DNA from: JACNLN01 sp964626495
GTDB taxonomy: Bacteria; Fidelibacterota; Marinisomatia; Marinisomatales; CAZVFT01
Length of the DNA stretch: 25,152 nucleotides
Direction of reading: 5' to 3'
NCBI GenBank assembly: GCA_964626495.1
Contig: CAZVFT010000032.1
Span: 1 to 25,152 of the forward strand
Both the position numbers and the translations under genes were made by a program. Positions 7,532 through 14,737 of this stretch are shown one piece after another. Under the pieces are notes generated by a model. It was not told where the DNA came from. It saw nothing but the letters and a program-made list of their open reading frames with translations, and did not search any database. Every line of letters starts with the position of its first letter. Position 1 is the first letter of the stretch.

Positions 7532-7897
7532 ATGCGAATAAAACCCTACAGCAGAAGTAATAGATATGGTCATGAATTACAAAAATTACTTGCTGAAATA
7601 TTTCTGAGGGAGCTCGATACTTCGAATATTGGATTGATTACAGTTACGAAGGTATTGGTTACGAAGGATTTAAAATTAGCAAAGGTTTATTTAAGCTCCC
7701 TTAGCAATCAAAATGCTCCTGAAATAATTATTGAATATTTTAGTAAACGAAAGAAATTAATCAGAAAGCACCTTGGTTCACAAATCACAAGTAAAACTGT
7801 TCCTGATTTGCGTTTTTTTTATGATGAAACGTTTGCCGAAGCTGAAAAGATAGAACGATTATTTTCCCGGATTCATCGTTCTGATCAGGATAATTAA
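7532..7897 (+). CDS. rbfA: 30S ribosome-binding factor RbfA
   Basis: RbfA binds the 30S subunit and helps maturation of the 5' end of 16S rRNA. The 121-residue protein fits the family's usual 110-130. It shows the KH-like core with YGHELQKLLAEIFLREL (about 11-27), the strand ITVTKVLVTKDLKLAKVYLSSL (about 36-57) and the closing segment VPDLRFFYDETFAEAEKIERLFSRI (about 90-114), where family members carry P-x-L-x-F-x-x-D. The ATG has no Shine-Dalgarno box. Its stop overlaps the truB start by one base (TAATG), so the two are probably translationally coupled. Confidence 0.93.
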   Translation: MRIKPYSRSNRYGHELQKLLAEIFLRELDTSNIGLITVTKVLVTKDLKLAKVYLSSLSNQNAPEIIIEYFSKRKKLIRKHLGSQITSKTVPDLRFFYDETFAEAEKIERLFSRIHRSDQDN

Positions 7898-8550
7898 TGA
7901 TAATACCAGTTTATAAACCAGAAGGTTGGACATCATTTGATGTCGTAAAAAAAGTTCGTGCTATTTCTGATGAGAAAAAAGTGGGACATTCTGGAACATT
8001 AGATCCATTTGCTGAAGGTGTTCTGGTGCTGGGTTTGGGGTCATCTACAAAGGAATTAACCACGATTTCTCAACAGGATAAAACCTATGAAGCCGTGTTA
8101 AAACTTGGGATTGAAACAGACAGCTTAGATGTAGAAGGGCGAGTTATTAGTAAAAGCCCCATACCGGTTTTATCAAAGGAAAAGATTCAGGACGTTTTCG
8201 AACGATTTACGGGGGTAATTTCACAAGTTCCTCCTATGTATTCCGCAAAAAAGGTAAATGGCACACGATTATACAAATATGCCAGGAAAAATATTAAGGT
8301 TGATCGAAACCCGGTGATAATTGAGATCAAATCATTAAAATTAAAAGATTTTTCTGGTGATAAAATTAGTTTCTCAGTTGATTGTTCGAAGGGAACATAC
8401 ATCCGTCAACTTGGGTCGGATATTGCTGTAGCATTAGGAACAGTAGGACATTTGATTCATCTCGTTCGAACTAGGATAGGAACTATAAGACTGGCTGATT
8501 GTCATCGAATTGAGGATTTGGAAAAGGAATGGATATTTACCGAAGTATAG
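7897..8550 (+). CDS. truB: tRNA pseudouridine-55 synthase TruB (short form without PUA domain)
   Basis: TruB converts U55 in the T-loop of tRNAs to pseudouridine. The catalytic motif VGHSGTLDPFAEGVL is present, with the essential aspartate at residue 36. Other family signatures are KPEGWTSFDVV (7-17), QVPPMYSAKKVNGTRLYKYAR (about 110-130) and CSKGTYIRQLGSDI (about 163-176). At 217 residues it is much shorter than the E. coli enzyme of about 314. It ends near the catalytic domain, so the C-terminal PUA RNA-binding domain is missing, as in some other lineages. The ATG overlaps the rbfA stop, and the gene overlaps ribF by 22 bases. Confidence 0.95.
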   Translation: MIIPVYKPEGWTSFDVVKKVRAISDEKKVGHSGTLDPFAEGVLVLGLGSSTKELTTISQQDKTYEAVLKLGIETDSLDVEGRVISKSPIPVLSKEKIQDVFERFTGVISQVPPMYSAKKVNGTRLYKYARKNIKVDRNPVIIEIKSLKLKDFSGDKISFSVDCSKGTYIRQLGSDIAVALGTVGHLIHLVRTRIGTIRLADCHRIEDLEKEWIFTEV

Positions 8551-9488
8551 ATAGTCTAAATCCATTGAGAAAAAGTATCCTGACAATTGGATCATATGAT
8601 GGATTGCACAGGGGACATCAGGCGATCATTAACAAAGTTGTAACAACTTCTCGCACTCTCAATTTAAAATCTGTTGTAATTACATTTGATCCACATCCGA
8701 AACAGGTATTAATAACTCAATATGCTGACAAGTTTGAAACATTAATTAGCATTGATAAAAAAATTGAATTACTTGAGAAAATGGGAGTGGATGTTACTTT
8801 GATAATTCCATTTGATAAAACCTTTTCAAAAACAACAGCGGAAGAGTTCATCAACAATGTTATTATAAACTACTTTCACCCAAGTAAGATCTTTATTGGG
8901 TGCGATCACCATTTTGGTTATAATCGAGAGGGAAATGCAAATATTTTGATGGAATATGAACACCGTGGTCAGTTTCGTGTTGAAATAGTTCATTCTATAA
9001 AAGATCAGGAGGAAATAATCAGCAGCAGTCACATACGTGATTTGATTCAGGATGGATATGTTCGACGAGCTTCTTTTGAACTGGGATGGGTTTTTGGATT
9101 TAAGGCAACGGTTGTTCATGGGGTAGGGAGAGGGCACAGATTACATTACCCCACTGCAAATTTTATTCCTGAAAATCCAACACAGCTACTGCCAAAGAAT
9201 GGGGTTTATTTTACCCGGGGTCTTGTTAACGATAAATGTCTTTATGGGATGTGTAACATTGGCTATCGCCCCACATTTGGAGAAGGAGAATTTGTTCTGG
9301 AGGTTCATTTCTTTGAAGAGCCTCCAAAGGAACTATATGGAGAAATTATCGAAGTTCAATTTCTTGAAAGAATTCGAGATGAACAAAAATTTAAATCCCC
9401 TGGGGAATTAAAAAAGCAATTAGAAAGGGATAAGGAATATTGCCTTAACCGATTAGAAATTTACACTGAGGAGGAAAAATGCCATTAA
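8529..9488 (+). CDS. ribF: bifunctional riboflavin kinase / FAD synthetase RibF
   Basis: This enzyme makes FMN from riboflavin and then FAD from FMN, using ATP. The N-terminal adenylyltransferase half shows TIGSYDGLHRGHQAII (about 19-34, the nucleotide-binding G-x-x-D-G-x-H-x-G-H), VITFDPHPKQV and SSSHIRDLIQDG (about 164-175). The C-terminal flavokinase half shows GRGHRLHYPTANF (about 205-217), GVYFTRG, CNIGYRPTF and LEVHFFE. The 319 residues match the usual length of about 310. Where most relatives have G-x-P-T-A-N, this protein has HYPTAN, a mild change. The gene starts inside truB and ends 10 bases inside rpsO. The GAGGAGG box of rpsO lies in its last codons. Confidence 0.95.
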   Translation: MDIYRSIDSLNPLRKSILTIGSYDGLHRGHQAIINKVVTTSRTLNLKSVVITFDPHPKQVLITQYADKFETLISIDKKIELLEKMGVDVTLIIPFDKTFSKTTAEEFINNVIINYFHPSKIFIGCDHHFGYNREGNANILMEYEHRGQFRVEIVHSIKDQEEIISSSHIRDLIQDGYVRRASFELGWVFGFKATVVHGVGRGHRLHYPTANFIPENPTQLLPKNGVYFTRGLVNDKCLYGMCNIGYRPTFGEGEFVLEVHFFEEPPKELYGEIIEVQFLERIRDEQKFKSPGELKKQLERDKEYCLNRLEIYTEEEKCH

Positions 9489-9748
9489 CACAAGAACAAA
9501 AACAAGAAATAATCAAGAAATATAGTAAAAGCGATAACGATGTAGGTTCTGTTACAGTTCAGATTGCATTGCTTACAGCACGCATTAGGGGACTAATGGA
9601 ACATTTTGATAAACATAAAAAGGACCATCATTCAAGACGTGGCCTTATTAAAATGGTGAGTAAAAGGAGAAAGCTCTTAAAATATTTAAGAAGAAGAGAT
9701 TTCAAGAGTTATCAAACATTAATTAGTGAATTAAAAATACGAGGTTAA
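9479..9748 (+). CDS. rpsO: 30S ribosomal protein S15
   Basis: S15 is a primary 16S rRNA-binding protein of the 30S platform. The 89 residues are the standard length. Diagnostic segments are MPLTQEQKQEIIKKYS at the start, GSVTVQIALLTARIRGLMEHFDKHKKDHHSRRGLIKMVSKRRKLLKYLRRRD in the middle (with the rRNA-contacting H-x-x-D-H-H-S-R-R-G-L), and a short C-terminal helix. A strong GAGGAGG box (9468-9474) lies in the end of ribF. The rpsO-pnp neighbourhood is classical. In E. coli S15 also represses its own mRNA, but I did not identify an equivalent structure here. Confidence 0.96.
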   Translation: MPLTQEQKQEIIKKYSKSDNDVGSVTVQIALLTARIRGLMEHFDKHKKDHHSRRGLIKMVSKRRKLLKYLRRRDFKSYQTLISELKIRG

Positions 9749-9755
9749 ATAAGTA

Positions 9756-11960
9756 ATGAACATAAGACGAAAAAGTATTGAATTAGGTGGAAGAGATCTG
9801 ACGCTTGAGACGGGTATTATGGCGAAATTATCAGCAGGATCCGTGACGGTACGTTATGGTGATACAATAGTGCTGGTAACTGTAAATGCATCGACAGAAC
9901 CAAGGGAGGGAATCGATTTTTTTCCTCTAACCGTTGAGTATCGAGAAAAATCCTATGCCGGCGGGAAAATACCAGGTGGTTTTTTTAAAAGGGAGGGTAG
10001 ACCCAGTGAAAAGGAGATTCTGGCTGCCCGTTTGACGGATAGGCCAATCCGACCTCTGTTTCCTGATGGATTCCGTTGTGAAACACAGGTGATCATTAAT
10101 GTCTTATCAACGGACCAGGAAAATCCTGCCGATATTCTTGCAAGCATTGGTGCTTCAACTGCTTTAATGTTATCGGATATTCCGTGGGATGGACCCATAG
10201 CTTGTGTTAGAATAGGGTTTATTGATGGTAGACCCGTTTTAAATCCCACTTACTCTCAACTGGAGTCCAGTAAACTTGATCTCATATTAACTGGTAATAA
10301 AGAATCCATCGTTATGATGGAAGGTGAGGCGGATGAAATCAGTGAAGATGAGTTTCTAATTTGTATTGAATACGGATTGGAAGTGATCAAGGAAATAATC
10401 GATTTACAATACGACTTTTTGAGAGGATTGAGTATTAAAAAGAGGGTATTTGACAAGGAAGAGATTGACAATTCGTTGATAAAAGAGATTGAGAAGCGGT
10501 GTATAGATGAAGTGCATAATATCAATATGATAAGTGATAAAAAAGATAGGAGATCGAGTCTGGATAATATTATTGAACAAACCGTTAATGATCTTGCAGA
10601 ATCGTATCCTGAACAGGAGGACAATATCAAAAATGTCATACACGAAATAGTCAGGGATGACATGAGGAATGGGATACTTACCGAGAAAAAACGAATGGAT
10701 GGTCGTGATATGGAGGAAATCAGACCTATTGATATAAAATTAGGAATTCTTCCAAGAGCTCACGGTAGTGCCTTGTTTTCTCGAGGGGAGACGCAGAGTT
10801 TATCAACAGTAACCCTGGGTTCCAAACGTGATGAGCAATTTATTGATGATGTTGATCGGGATTATAAAAAACAGTATATGCTCCATTACAACTTTCCGCC
10901 GTTTAGTGTGGGAGAAGCACGACCTATGAGAGGAGTTTCACGGAGAGAAGTCGGTCATGGAATTTTAGCGGAAAAGGCATTTAGGAGTGTGTTACCATCT
11001 CACAAGGATTTTCCATATACCATTCGTGTTGTGTCAGATATTCTTGAGTCAAATGGCTCTTCTTCAATGGCAACCGTATGTGCTGGTTCTCTAGCACTTA
11101 TGGATGGTGGGGTGACCATTAAAAAATCCGTTGCTGGTATTTCGATCGGATTAGTTACCAACGAAGAGAAGTATGTTCTGCTGACGGATATTTTAGGAAT
11201 TGAAGATCATTTTGGAGATATGGATTTTAAAGTAGCTGGAACGAAAGATGGTATTACAACTATTCAGCTTGATCTCAAGATTAAAGGGATTTCTAAGGAT
11301 ATCATAGCAGATGCTCTCCAACGGGCTAAGGAGGGAAGATTACACATATTGAAATTGATGGATGAGAAAATCGAAATGGCTAAAGAGAGTATTTCTGAAT
11401 TTGCCCCCAAAATTATTCGTGTCAGTGTTCCTATTGATAAGATTGGTGAAATCATCGGACCCGGTGGTCGTACAATTCGCAGTATTATTGCTGAAACCGG
11501 TGCTGAAGTCGAGGTAGATGACGAAAGCGGGTCTGTTCTTGTCTCATCCGTTTCACTTGAAAGTTGCAATAAAGCAAAAGAGATGATCAAAGGGATAATT
11601 ATCGAGCCTGAAGTGGGTATGGTCTTCAAAGGTATTGTAAAACGGATTACCGATTTTGGTGCATTTGTTGAAATTACTCCAGGTAAAGAAGGACTGGTTC
11701 ACATTAGCGAACTTGAACACAAGCATGTCAAAAAGGTAGAAGATGTAATCAAGGTGGGTAATACAGTCGAGGTTAAAGTCATAAAAGTGGATAATTTTGG
11801 TAGAATCGATCTGAGCCGTAAAGCGTTAATAGAGCGTCCTCAATATAGTTCAAAAGACCGTGATAGTAAACCTCGCGAAAAATACCATGGATATCATAAA
11901 AAACCTTATAACCGGAATAAGCCCCGGACCCGGAATAAACCAAAACGATTTGATAAATGA
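9756..11960 (+). CDS. pnp: polyribonucleotide nucleotidyltransferase (PNPase)
   Basis: PNPase is a trimeric 3'-to-5' phosphorolytic exoribonuclease in mRNA decay, often part of the degradosome. The 734-residue protein has two RNase PH domains joined by a helical domain (about 225-310). The second core contains the active-site region DFKVAGTKDGITTIQLDLKIKGI (about 490-512). A KH domain follows with IGPGGRTIRSII (about 567-578) and ETGAEVEVDDE, then an S1 domain with GMVFKGIVKRITDFGAFVEI (from 620). The C-terminus is an arginine- and lysine-rich tail (from about 690) that may contact RNA or partners. The ATG at 9756 is eight bases after rpsO, and a GAGG box lies upstream. It is the last gene of the operon, because a good terminator follows at 12043. 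Confidence 0.97.
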   Translation: MNIRRKSIELGGRDLTLETGIMAKLSAGSVTVRYGDTIVLVTVNASTEPREGIDFFPLTVEYREKSYAGGKIPGGFFKREGRPSEKEILAARLTDRPIRPLFPDGFRCETQVIINVLSTDQENPADILASIGASTALMLSDIPWDGPIACVRIGFIDGRPVLNPTYSQLESSKLDLILTGNKESIVMMEGEADEISEDEFLICIEYGLEVIKEIIDLQYDFLRGLSIKKRVFDKEEIDNSLIKEIEKRCIDEVHNINMISDKKDRRSSLDNIIEQTVNDLAESYPEQEDNIKNVIHEIVRDDMRNGILTEKKRMDGRDMEEIRPIDIKLGILPRAHGSALFSRGETQSLSTVTLGSKRDEQFIDDVDRDYKKQYMLHYNFPPFSVGEARPMRGVSRREVGHGILAEKAFRSVLPSHKDFPYTIRVVSDILESNGSSSMATVCAGSLALMDGGVTIKKSVAGISIGLVTNEEKYVLLTDILGIEDHFGDMDFKVAGTKDGITTIQLDLKIKGISKDIIADALQRAKEGRLHILKLMDEKIEMAKESISEFAPKIIRVSVPIDKIGEIIGPGGRTIRSIIAETGAEVEVDDESGSVLVSSVSLESCNKAKEMIKGIIIEPEVGMVFKGIVKRITDFGAFVEITPGKEGLVHISELEHKHVKKVEDVIKVGNTVEVKVIKVDNFGRIDLSRKALIERPQYSSKDRDSKPREKYHGYHKKPYNRNKPRTRNKPKRFDK

Positions 11961-12042
11961 GTCTCCTCCCAAAATGACATATTCAAATACGACTCATAAA
12001 TTTTAATTTGGTGCTTAAGTATCGGTGAATCAGTATGGGGAT

Positions 12043-12064
12043 ACCCCAGTCCGCTGGGGTTTTA
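12043..12064 (+). terminator. intrinsic terminator after pnp
   Basis: ACCCCAG (12043-12049) and CTGGGGT (12054-12060) form a seven-base-pair stem with a four-base TCCG loop, followed by TTTTACTTTA. It sits 82 bases after the pnp stop and plausibly ends the rimP-pnp transcription unit. Confidence 0.8.
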
Positions 12065-12307
12065 CTTTATGGTTTATCATGCATTATTGTGGTTAATTTA
12101 TTTGCAAACGACCTTCCGACAGTCGGGCTATTGACTGATTGGTCAATTGCTCGATAGGCTTGTCCAGCTACTGACGGACCTGTCAAGCTTTCGATTGATT
12201 AGTGAAGAACTATAATTGTAAAATTTTCGATGTTTATTTATTACTTGTACCCATAAAATAAATTTATTAATATAAAGTAAAGGTTTAAGTATATTACTAT
12301 TAGTGGT
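12065..12307. other. gap before the MerR gene, with three successive hairpins (12116-12194)
   Basis: I see no open reading frame worth calling. Bases 12116-12194 are less AT-rich and hold three inverted repeats in a row: CCGAC/GTCGG (12116-12126), TTGAC/GTCAA (12131-12145), and a composite stem made of TCGA/TCGA, GCTTG/CAAGC and GTCC/GGAC (12151-12194). None is followed by a T-run. They could be part of a small RNA or a decayed repeat. The last 110 bases are AT-rich and probably carry the promoter of the MerR gene. Confidence 0.4.
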
Positions 12308-12676
12308 ATGGAATCTGAAATTAAAAAGTTATATTACTCGATCAGCGAGGTAAGTAAGATAATTGGACTGAAACAATACGTACTCCGTTATTGGCAAACA
12401 GAGTTTCCCACCTTAAGCCCCAAGAAGAATCGTGCGGGTAATCGTATTTACCGTCAGAAAGACATTGACGAAGTATTGAAAATTAAATCATTACTTTATG
12501 ATCAAGGATATACCATAAAAGGAGCCAGACAGCAAATTTTGGTGGATCAACAGTCTGGGGAAACTGAAGATCAAGAATCTGTTTTAAATTCTAAGGATGA
12601 ATTGAGGTATAAAAATCTGCTAACATCAATTAAGGAAGAACTTCAAAGTATACTTGACATTTTGAAAACTGGTTGA
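12308..12676 (+). CDS. MerR-family DNA-binding regulator
   Basis: The 122-residue protein has a MerR-type winged helix-turn-helix at its N-terminus: YYSISEVSKIIGLKQYVLRYWQTEFPTLSPKKNRAGNRIYRQKDIDEVLKIKSLL (about 9-63), with the usual R-x-W preceding the wing and G-N-R-x-Y in it. A short region SLLYDQGYTIKGARQQIL (about 61-78) follows, then a polar C-terminal helix (about 95-120) that could dimerise. There are no metal-binding cysteines and no ligand domain, so the signal it senses cannot be inferred. Proteins of this short type are common next to ihf or tRNA genes in other phyla. It stands alone between the pnp terminator and tRNA-Pro. No Shine-Dalgarno box precedes the ATG. Confidence 0.88.
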   Translation: MESEIKKLYYSISEVSKIIGLKQYVLRYWQTEFPTLSPKKNRAGNRIYRQKDIDEVLKIKSLLYDQGYTIKGARQQILVDQQSGETEDQESVLNSKDELRYKNLLTSIKEELQSILDILKTG

Positions 12677-12697
12677 TCTATAGTTTATCATTAATTT

Positions 12698-12774
12698 CGG
12701 AGCGTGGCGCAGTCCGGAAGCGCACTTGAATGGGGTTCAAGGGGTCGCGGGTTCAAATCCCGCCGCTCCGACCA
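12698..12774 (+). tRNA. tRNA-Pro (anticodon GGG), CCA encoded
   Basis: The acceptor strands CGGAGCG and CGCTCCG pair fully, followed by A and an encoded CCA. The D-stem is GCGC/GCGC. The anticodon arm CTTGA-ATGGGGT-TCAAG gives anticodon GGG (proline, reading CCC/CCT). The T-arm GCGGG-TTCAAAT-CCCGC is perfect. The length is 77 including CCA. A terminator follows at 12797. Confidence 0.95.
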
Positions 12775-12796
12775 GTCAGACGCCTGACTAGAAAAG

Positions 12797-12820
12797 AAAA
12801 GTCCTCTACAAGGGACTTTT
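12797..12820 (+). terminator. intrinsic terminator after tRNA-Pro(GGG)
   Basis: AAAAGTCC (12797-12804) and GGACTTTT (12813-12820) form an eight-base-pair stem with an eight-base loop, followed by a T-rich stretch. A short extra palindrome, GTCAG/CTGAC (12775-12788), lies between it and the tRNA 3' end. Confidence 0.7.
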
Positions 12821-12918
12821 GTTATTTCTTATTTATCCCGTGTTTAATAAAAAGCAATTTTGTAAATTAAAATTAACCAAGAGGTAATATTAGTCGATAA
12901 AACTATAGTATCAAGTTA

Positions 12919-13146
12919 ATGGCAAAAGAAAAACCAATCACCATCGATGGTGTGATAAAAGAGGCAGCTAAGAATGCTATGTTTCGTGTCGAGGTTGAAA
13001 TAGGCGGAAAAAAGCACGAGGTTCTGGCTTACGTCGCTGGGAAAATGAGAAAACATTTTATCAAAATACTTCCTGGAGATACTGTCACACTTGAAATCTC
13101 TCCATATGATTTAACACGGGGAAGAATTGTATATCGGCATAAGTAA
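12919..13146 (+). CDS. infA: translation initiation factor IF-1
   Basis: IF-1 binds the A site of the 30S subunit during initiation and is a single OB-fold protein. The 75-residue length is close to the norm of 72. Family signatures are KNAMFRVEVE (about 18-27), GKMRKHFIKILPGDTVTLEISPYDLTRGRIVYRHK (about 41-75). Its N-terminus MAKEKPITIDGVIKEA matches the usual M-A-K-E start. No Shine-Dalgarno box precedes the ATG, and a TTTTGTAAATTA element (12858-12869) may serve as its promoter. In many bacteria infA lies next to rpmJ and rpsM, which are not seen here, so infA is separated from the ribosomal-protein cluster. Confidence 0.96.
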   Translation: MAKEKPITIDGVIKEAAKNAMFRVEVEIGGKKHEVLAYVAGKMRKHFIKILPGDTVTLEISPYDLTRGRIVYRHK

Positions 13147-13355
13147 GTATATTATTTTCCCCGCAGCATTATTCCACGTAAAAATACAAGTGGATATTTA
13201 ATCCCTTATTTGATTATATTTTTCAAGGTTGTAAGATGAGTAATCTTAATCAATCGAGATTAAATTATTCTGGTTATGTTCTACATATCAACTTAATAAA
13301 TGTTGGGTAAGGGTTAATGTTGAGAAATGAGGAAATGAGAAAGGTTGAAGAGTAG

Positions 13356-13853
13356 ATGGTAGACGCTGTTATTTCATTTTTTCAGGAATCTGTCCGTAAC
13401 CCCCAATTGATCACATTTTTCCTAGCAATGTTACCCATTACTGAACTCAGGGTAGCCCTTCCTTGGGGAATGACCTTTGGTGGACTGGAGTGGTACTCCG
13501 CCTATTTCTGGTCTGTTGCAGGGAACTACGTCATCGCTTTATTTATTCTTTTATTTTTGGAACCTGTATCAAGGTGGCTTCGACAATGGAAATTGTGGGA
13601 TCGCTTTTTTTCTTGGCTGTTTGCTCGAACTCGACGGAAAGGGAAACTGATTGAAACATTTGAATTCTGGGGATTGGTTCTCTTTGTAGGGATTCCATTA
13701 CCTGTAACAGGTGCCTGGACAGGGTGTGTTGCAGCATTCATTTTCGGACTTGTCTATAGAAAATCCGTTTTTGCTATTTTACTAGGGCTTATTCTGAGTG
13801 CAACGGTGGTTACAATTCTTACAACAACAGGAAAATTATTAATCATGATGTAG
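13356..13853 (+). CDS. small multidrug export-type membrane protein (COG2426-like)
   Basis: The 165-residue protein has about four hydrophobic segments (about 15-35, 42-68, 102-125 and 135-160). It carries the family pattern of a conserved P-x-x-E-x-R-x-A-x-P loop (here LPITELRVALPWGMTFGG, about 25-42), an N-Y-x-I segment after SVAGNY, and VGIPLPVTGAWTGCVAAF (about 113-130). Members are called putative small multidrug export proteins, but the transport role rests on weak family-level evidence. An in-frame 12-codon reading frame starting at 13317 ends with TAG directly against this ATG, which is curious. The purine-rich GTTGAAGAG just upstream may help initiation. A likely terminator follows. 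Confidence 0.8.
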   Translation: MVDAVISFFQESVRNPQLITFFLAMLPITELRVALPWGMTFGGLEWYSAYFWSVAGNYVIALFILLFLEPVSRWLRQWKLWDRFFSWLFARTRRKGKLIETFEFWGLVLFVGIPLPVTGAWTGCVAAFIFGLVYRKSVFAILLGLILSATVVTILTTTGKLLIMM

Positions 13854-13859
13854 AAAAAA

Positions 13860-13927
13860 TTAGACTTGAAAACAAACTGATTTTGTGTCATAAAAAATGT
13901 ATGATTGTTAAATTAGTCTAACTTTTT
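13860..13927 (+). terminator. candidate terminator after the export-type gene
   Basis: TTAGACT (13860-13866) pairs with AGTCTAA (13915-13921), and an inner stem TCATA/TATGA (13888-13904) closes part of the long loop. CTTTTTT follows at once. The outer loop is long for an intrinsic terminator, so the call is moderate. Confidence 0.4.
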
Positions 13928-13955
13928 TAATGGGTTATACATATTGAACTTAATC

Positions 13956-13988
13956 TTGGACTCTTAACACTTGGTTTTTGTATATTAG
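13956..13988 (+). promoter_or_regulatory. candidate promoter of tRNA-Pro(CGG)
   Basis: TTGGAC (13956-13961) and TTTTTGTATATTAG (13975-13988) lie about 19 bases apart and about 20 bases upstream of the mature tRNA 5' end. The TATATT box resembles both the usual -10 hexamer and the TAnnTTTG -7 box of Bacteroidetes-type promoters. Confidence 0.4.
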
Positions 13989-14006
13989 AATTTTGAATTT
14001 TTACTT

Positions 14007-14081
14007 CGGGGTGTAGCGCAGTCCGGTTAGCGCGCGTCGTTCGGGACGATGAGGTCGTGGGTTCAAATCCCGCCACCCCGA
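14007..14081 (+). tRNA. tRNA-Pro (anticodon CGG), CCA not encoded
   Basis: The acceptor CGGGGTG pairs with CACCCCG, with discriminator A. The D-stem is GCGC/GCGC. The anticodon arm CGTCG-TTCGGGA-CGATG gives CGG (proline, reading CCG). The T-arm GTGGG-TTCAAAT-CCCGC is intact with one G-T pair. The sequence after the discriminator is CAA, not CCA, so a CCA-adding enzyme is needed, unlike tRNA-Pro(GGG) nearby. Its 3' portion recurs 76 bases downstream. Confidence 0.95.
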
Positions 14082-14159
14082 CAAGTCGGGAAGGTCGTGG
14101 GGCCTCGGCGTAACCGTTGGCTTGCCTACGACGAGTCTTCAAATCCCGCCACCCCGACA
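14062..14159 (+). repeat. direct duplication of the tRNA-Pro 3' end with a hairpin-rich spacer
   Basis: TTCAAATCCCGCCACCCCGA plus CA occurs at 14062-14083, as the tRNA 3' end, and exactly again at 14138-14159. The spacer of 54 bases holds a strong stem, GTCGTGGGGC (14094-14103) with GCCTACGAC (14124-14132). GTCGGG (14085-14090) can also pair with CCCGAC (14153-14158). Seven T residues follow closely, so the unit may double as a terminator. The second copy lacks a pairing T-stem partner and an anticodon arm, so it is not a working tRNA. A duplicated tRNA 3' end is the usual trace of tRNA-directed integration; a degraded tandem tRNA or an insertion with target duplication is also possible. Confidence 0.75.
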
Positions 14160-14272
14160 TTCCTTTTTTTACATACATATTTTAGAAAATCCCATAATAA
14201 ACTAGTGAACAGATAATATTGTGTGAATAATTATTCTCAGTATACGAAATTTTAGATTAACTTTTACCTGTA

Positions 14273-14737
14273 ATGAAGAATGAAAAAAAGATAATTACTA
14301 AAAATCGTAAGGCTCGTCACGATTATTACATCCTGGAAAGCCTTGAAGCAGGTATTGTGCTAGTAGGTAGTGAGATAAAAAGTTTGCGAGAAGGCAGAGC
14401 AAATTTAAAGGATGCATATGCCGTGATTCGCGAAGGAGAAGTCTTTTTAATTGGAATGCACATTGGGCCCTATTCACACACGGGATACGCCCAACATGAA
14501 CCATATCAAGACAGAAAGTTGTTGTTAAACCGACAGGAAATAAAAAGATTATCACGAAAAGTTACCATAAAAGGAAATACCTTAGTGCCTTTATCAGTAT
14601 ACTTAAAAGGTGGACTTGCAAAAGTTGAACTTGCTGTAGCAAAAGGGAAACGTACCTTCGATAAAAAAGCTGCTATTGCCGAACAGGATCATAAGAGAGC
14701 AATGGCGAAAGAGTTAAAAAGGAGAAGAATATTATAA
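14273..14737 (+). CDS. smpB: SsrA-binding protein SmpB
   Basis: SmpB partners with tmRNA in rescuing stalled ribosomes by trans-translation. The 154-residue length is standard. Conserved segments are NRKARHDYYILESLEAGIVLVGSEIKSLREGRANLKDAY (about 11-49), NRQEIKRLSRKV (about 86-97), PLSVYLKGGLAKVELAVAKGKRTFDKK (about 107-133) and the basic C-terminal tail DHKRAMAKELKRRRIL that reaches into the ribosomal decoding centre. No Shine-Dalgarno box is visible. The stop overlaps the tyrS start by one base (TAATG), giving a coupled pair. I did not find the tmRNA gene in this window. Confidence 0.95.
   Translation: MKNEKKIITKNRKARHDYYILESLEAGIVLVGSEIKSLREGRANLKDAYAVIREGEVFLIGMHIGPYSHTGYAQHEPYQDRKLLLNRQEIKRLSRKVTIKGNTLVPLSVYLKGGLAKVELAVAKGKRTFDKKAAIAEQDHKRAMAKELKRRRIL

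Noticed and set aside
13927..14178. Antisense reading frame of 83 codons over tRNA-Pro(CGG), containing GVAGFEPTTSSSRTTRA
   Set aside because: This peptide is the antisense translation of a tRNA gene, a well-known spurious annotation; the cloverleaf on the + strand explains the sequence.
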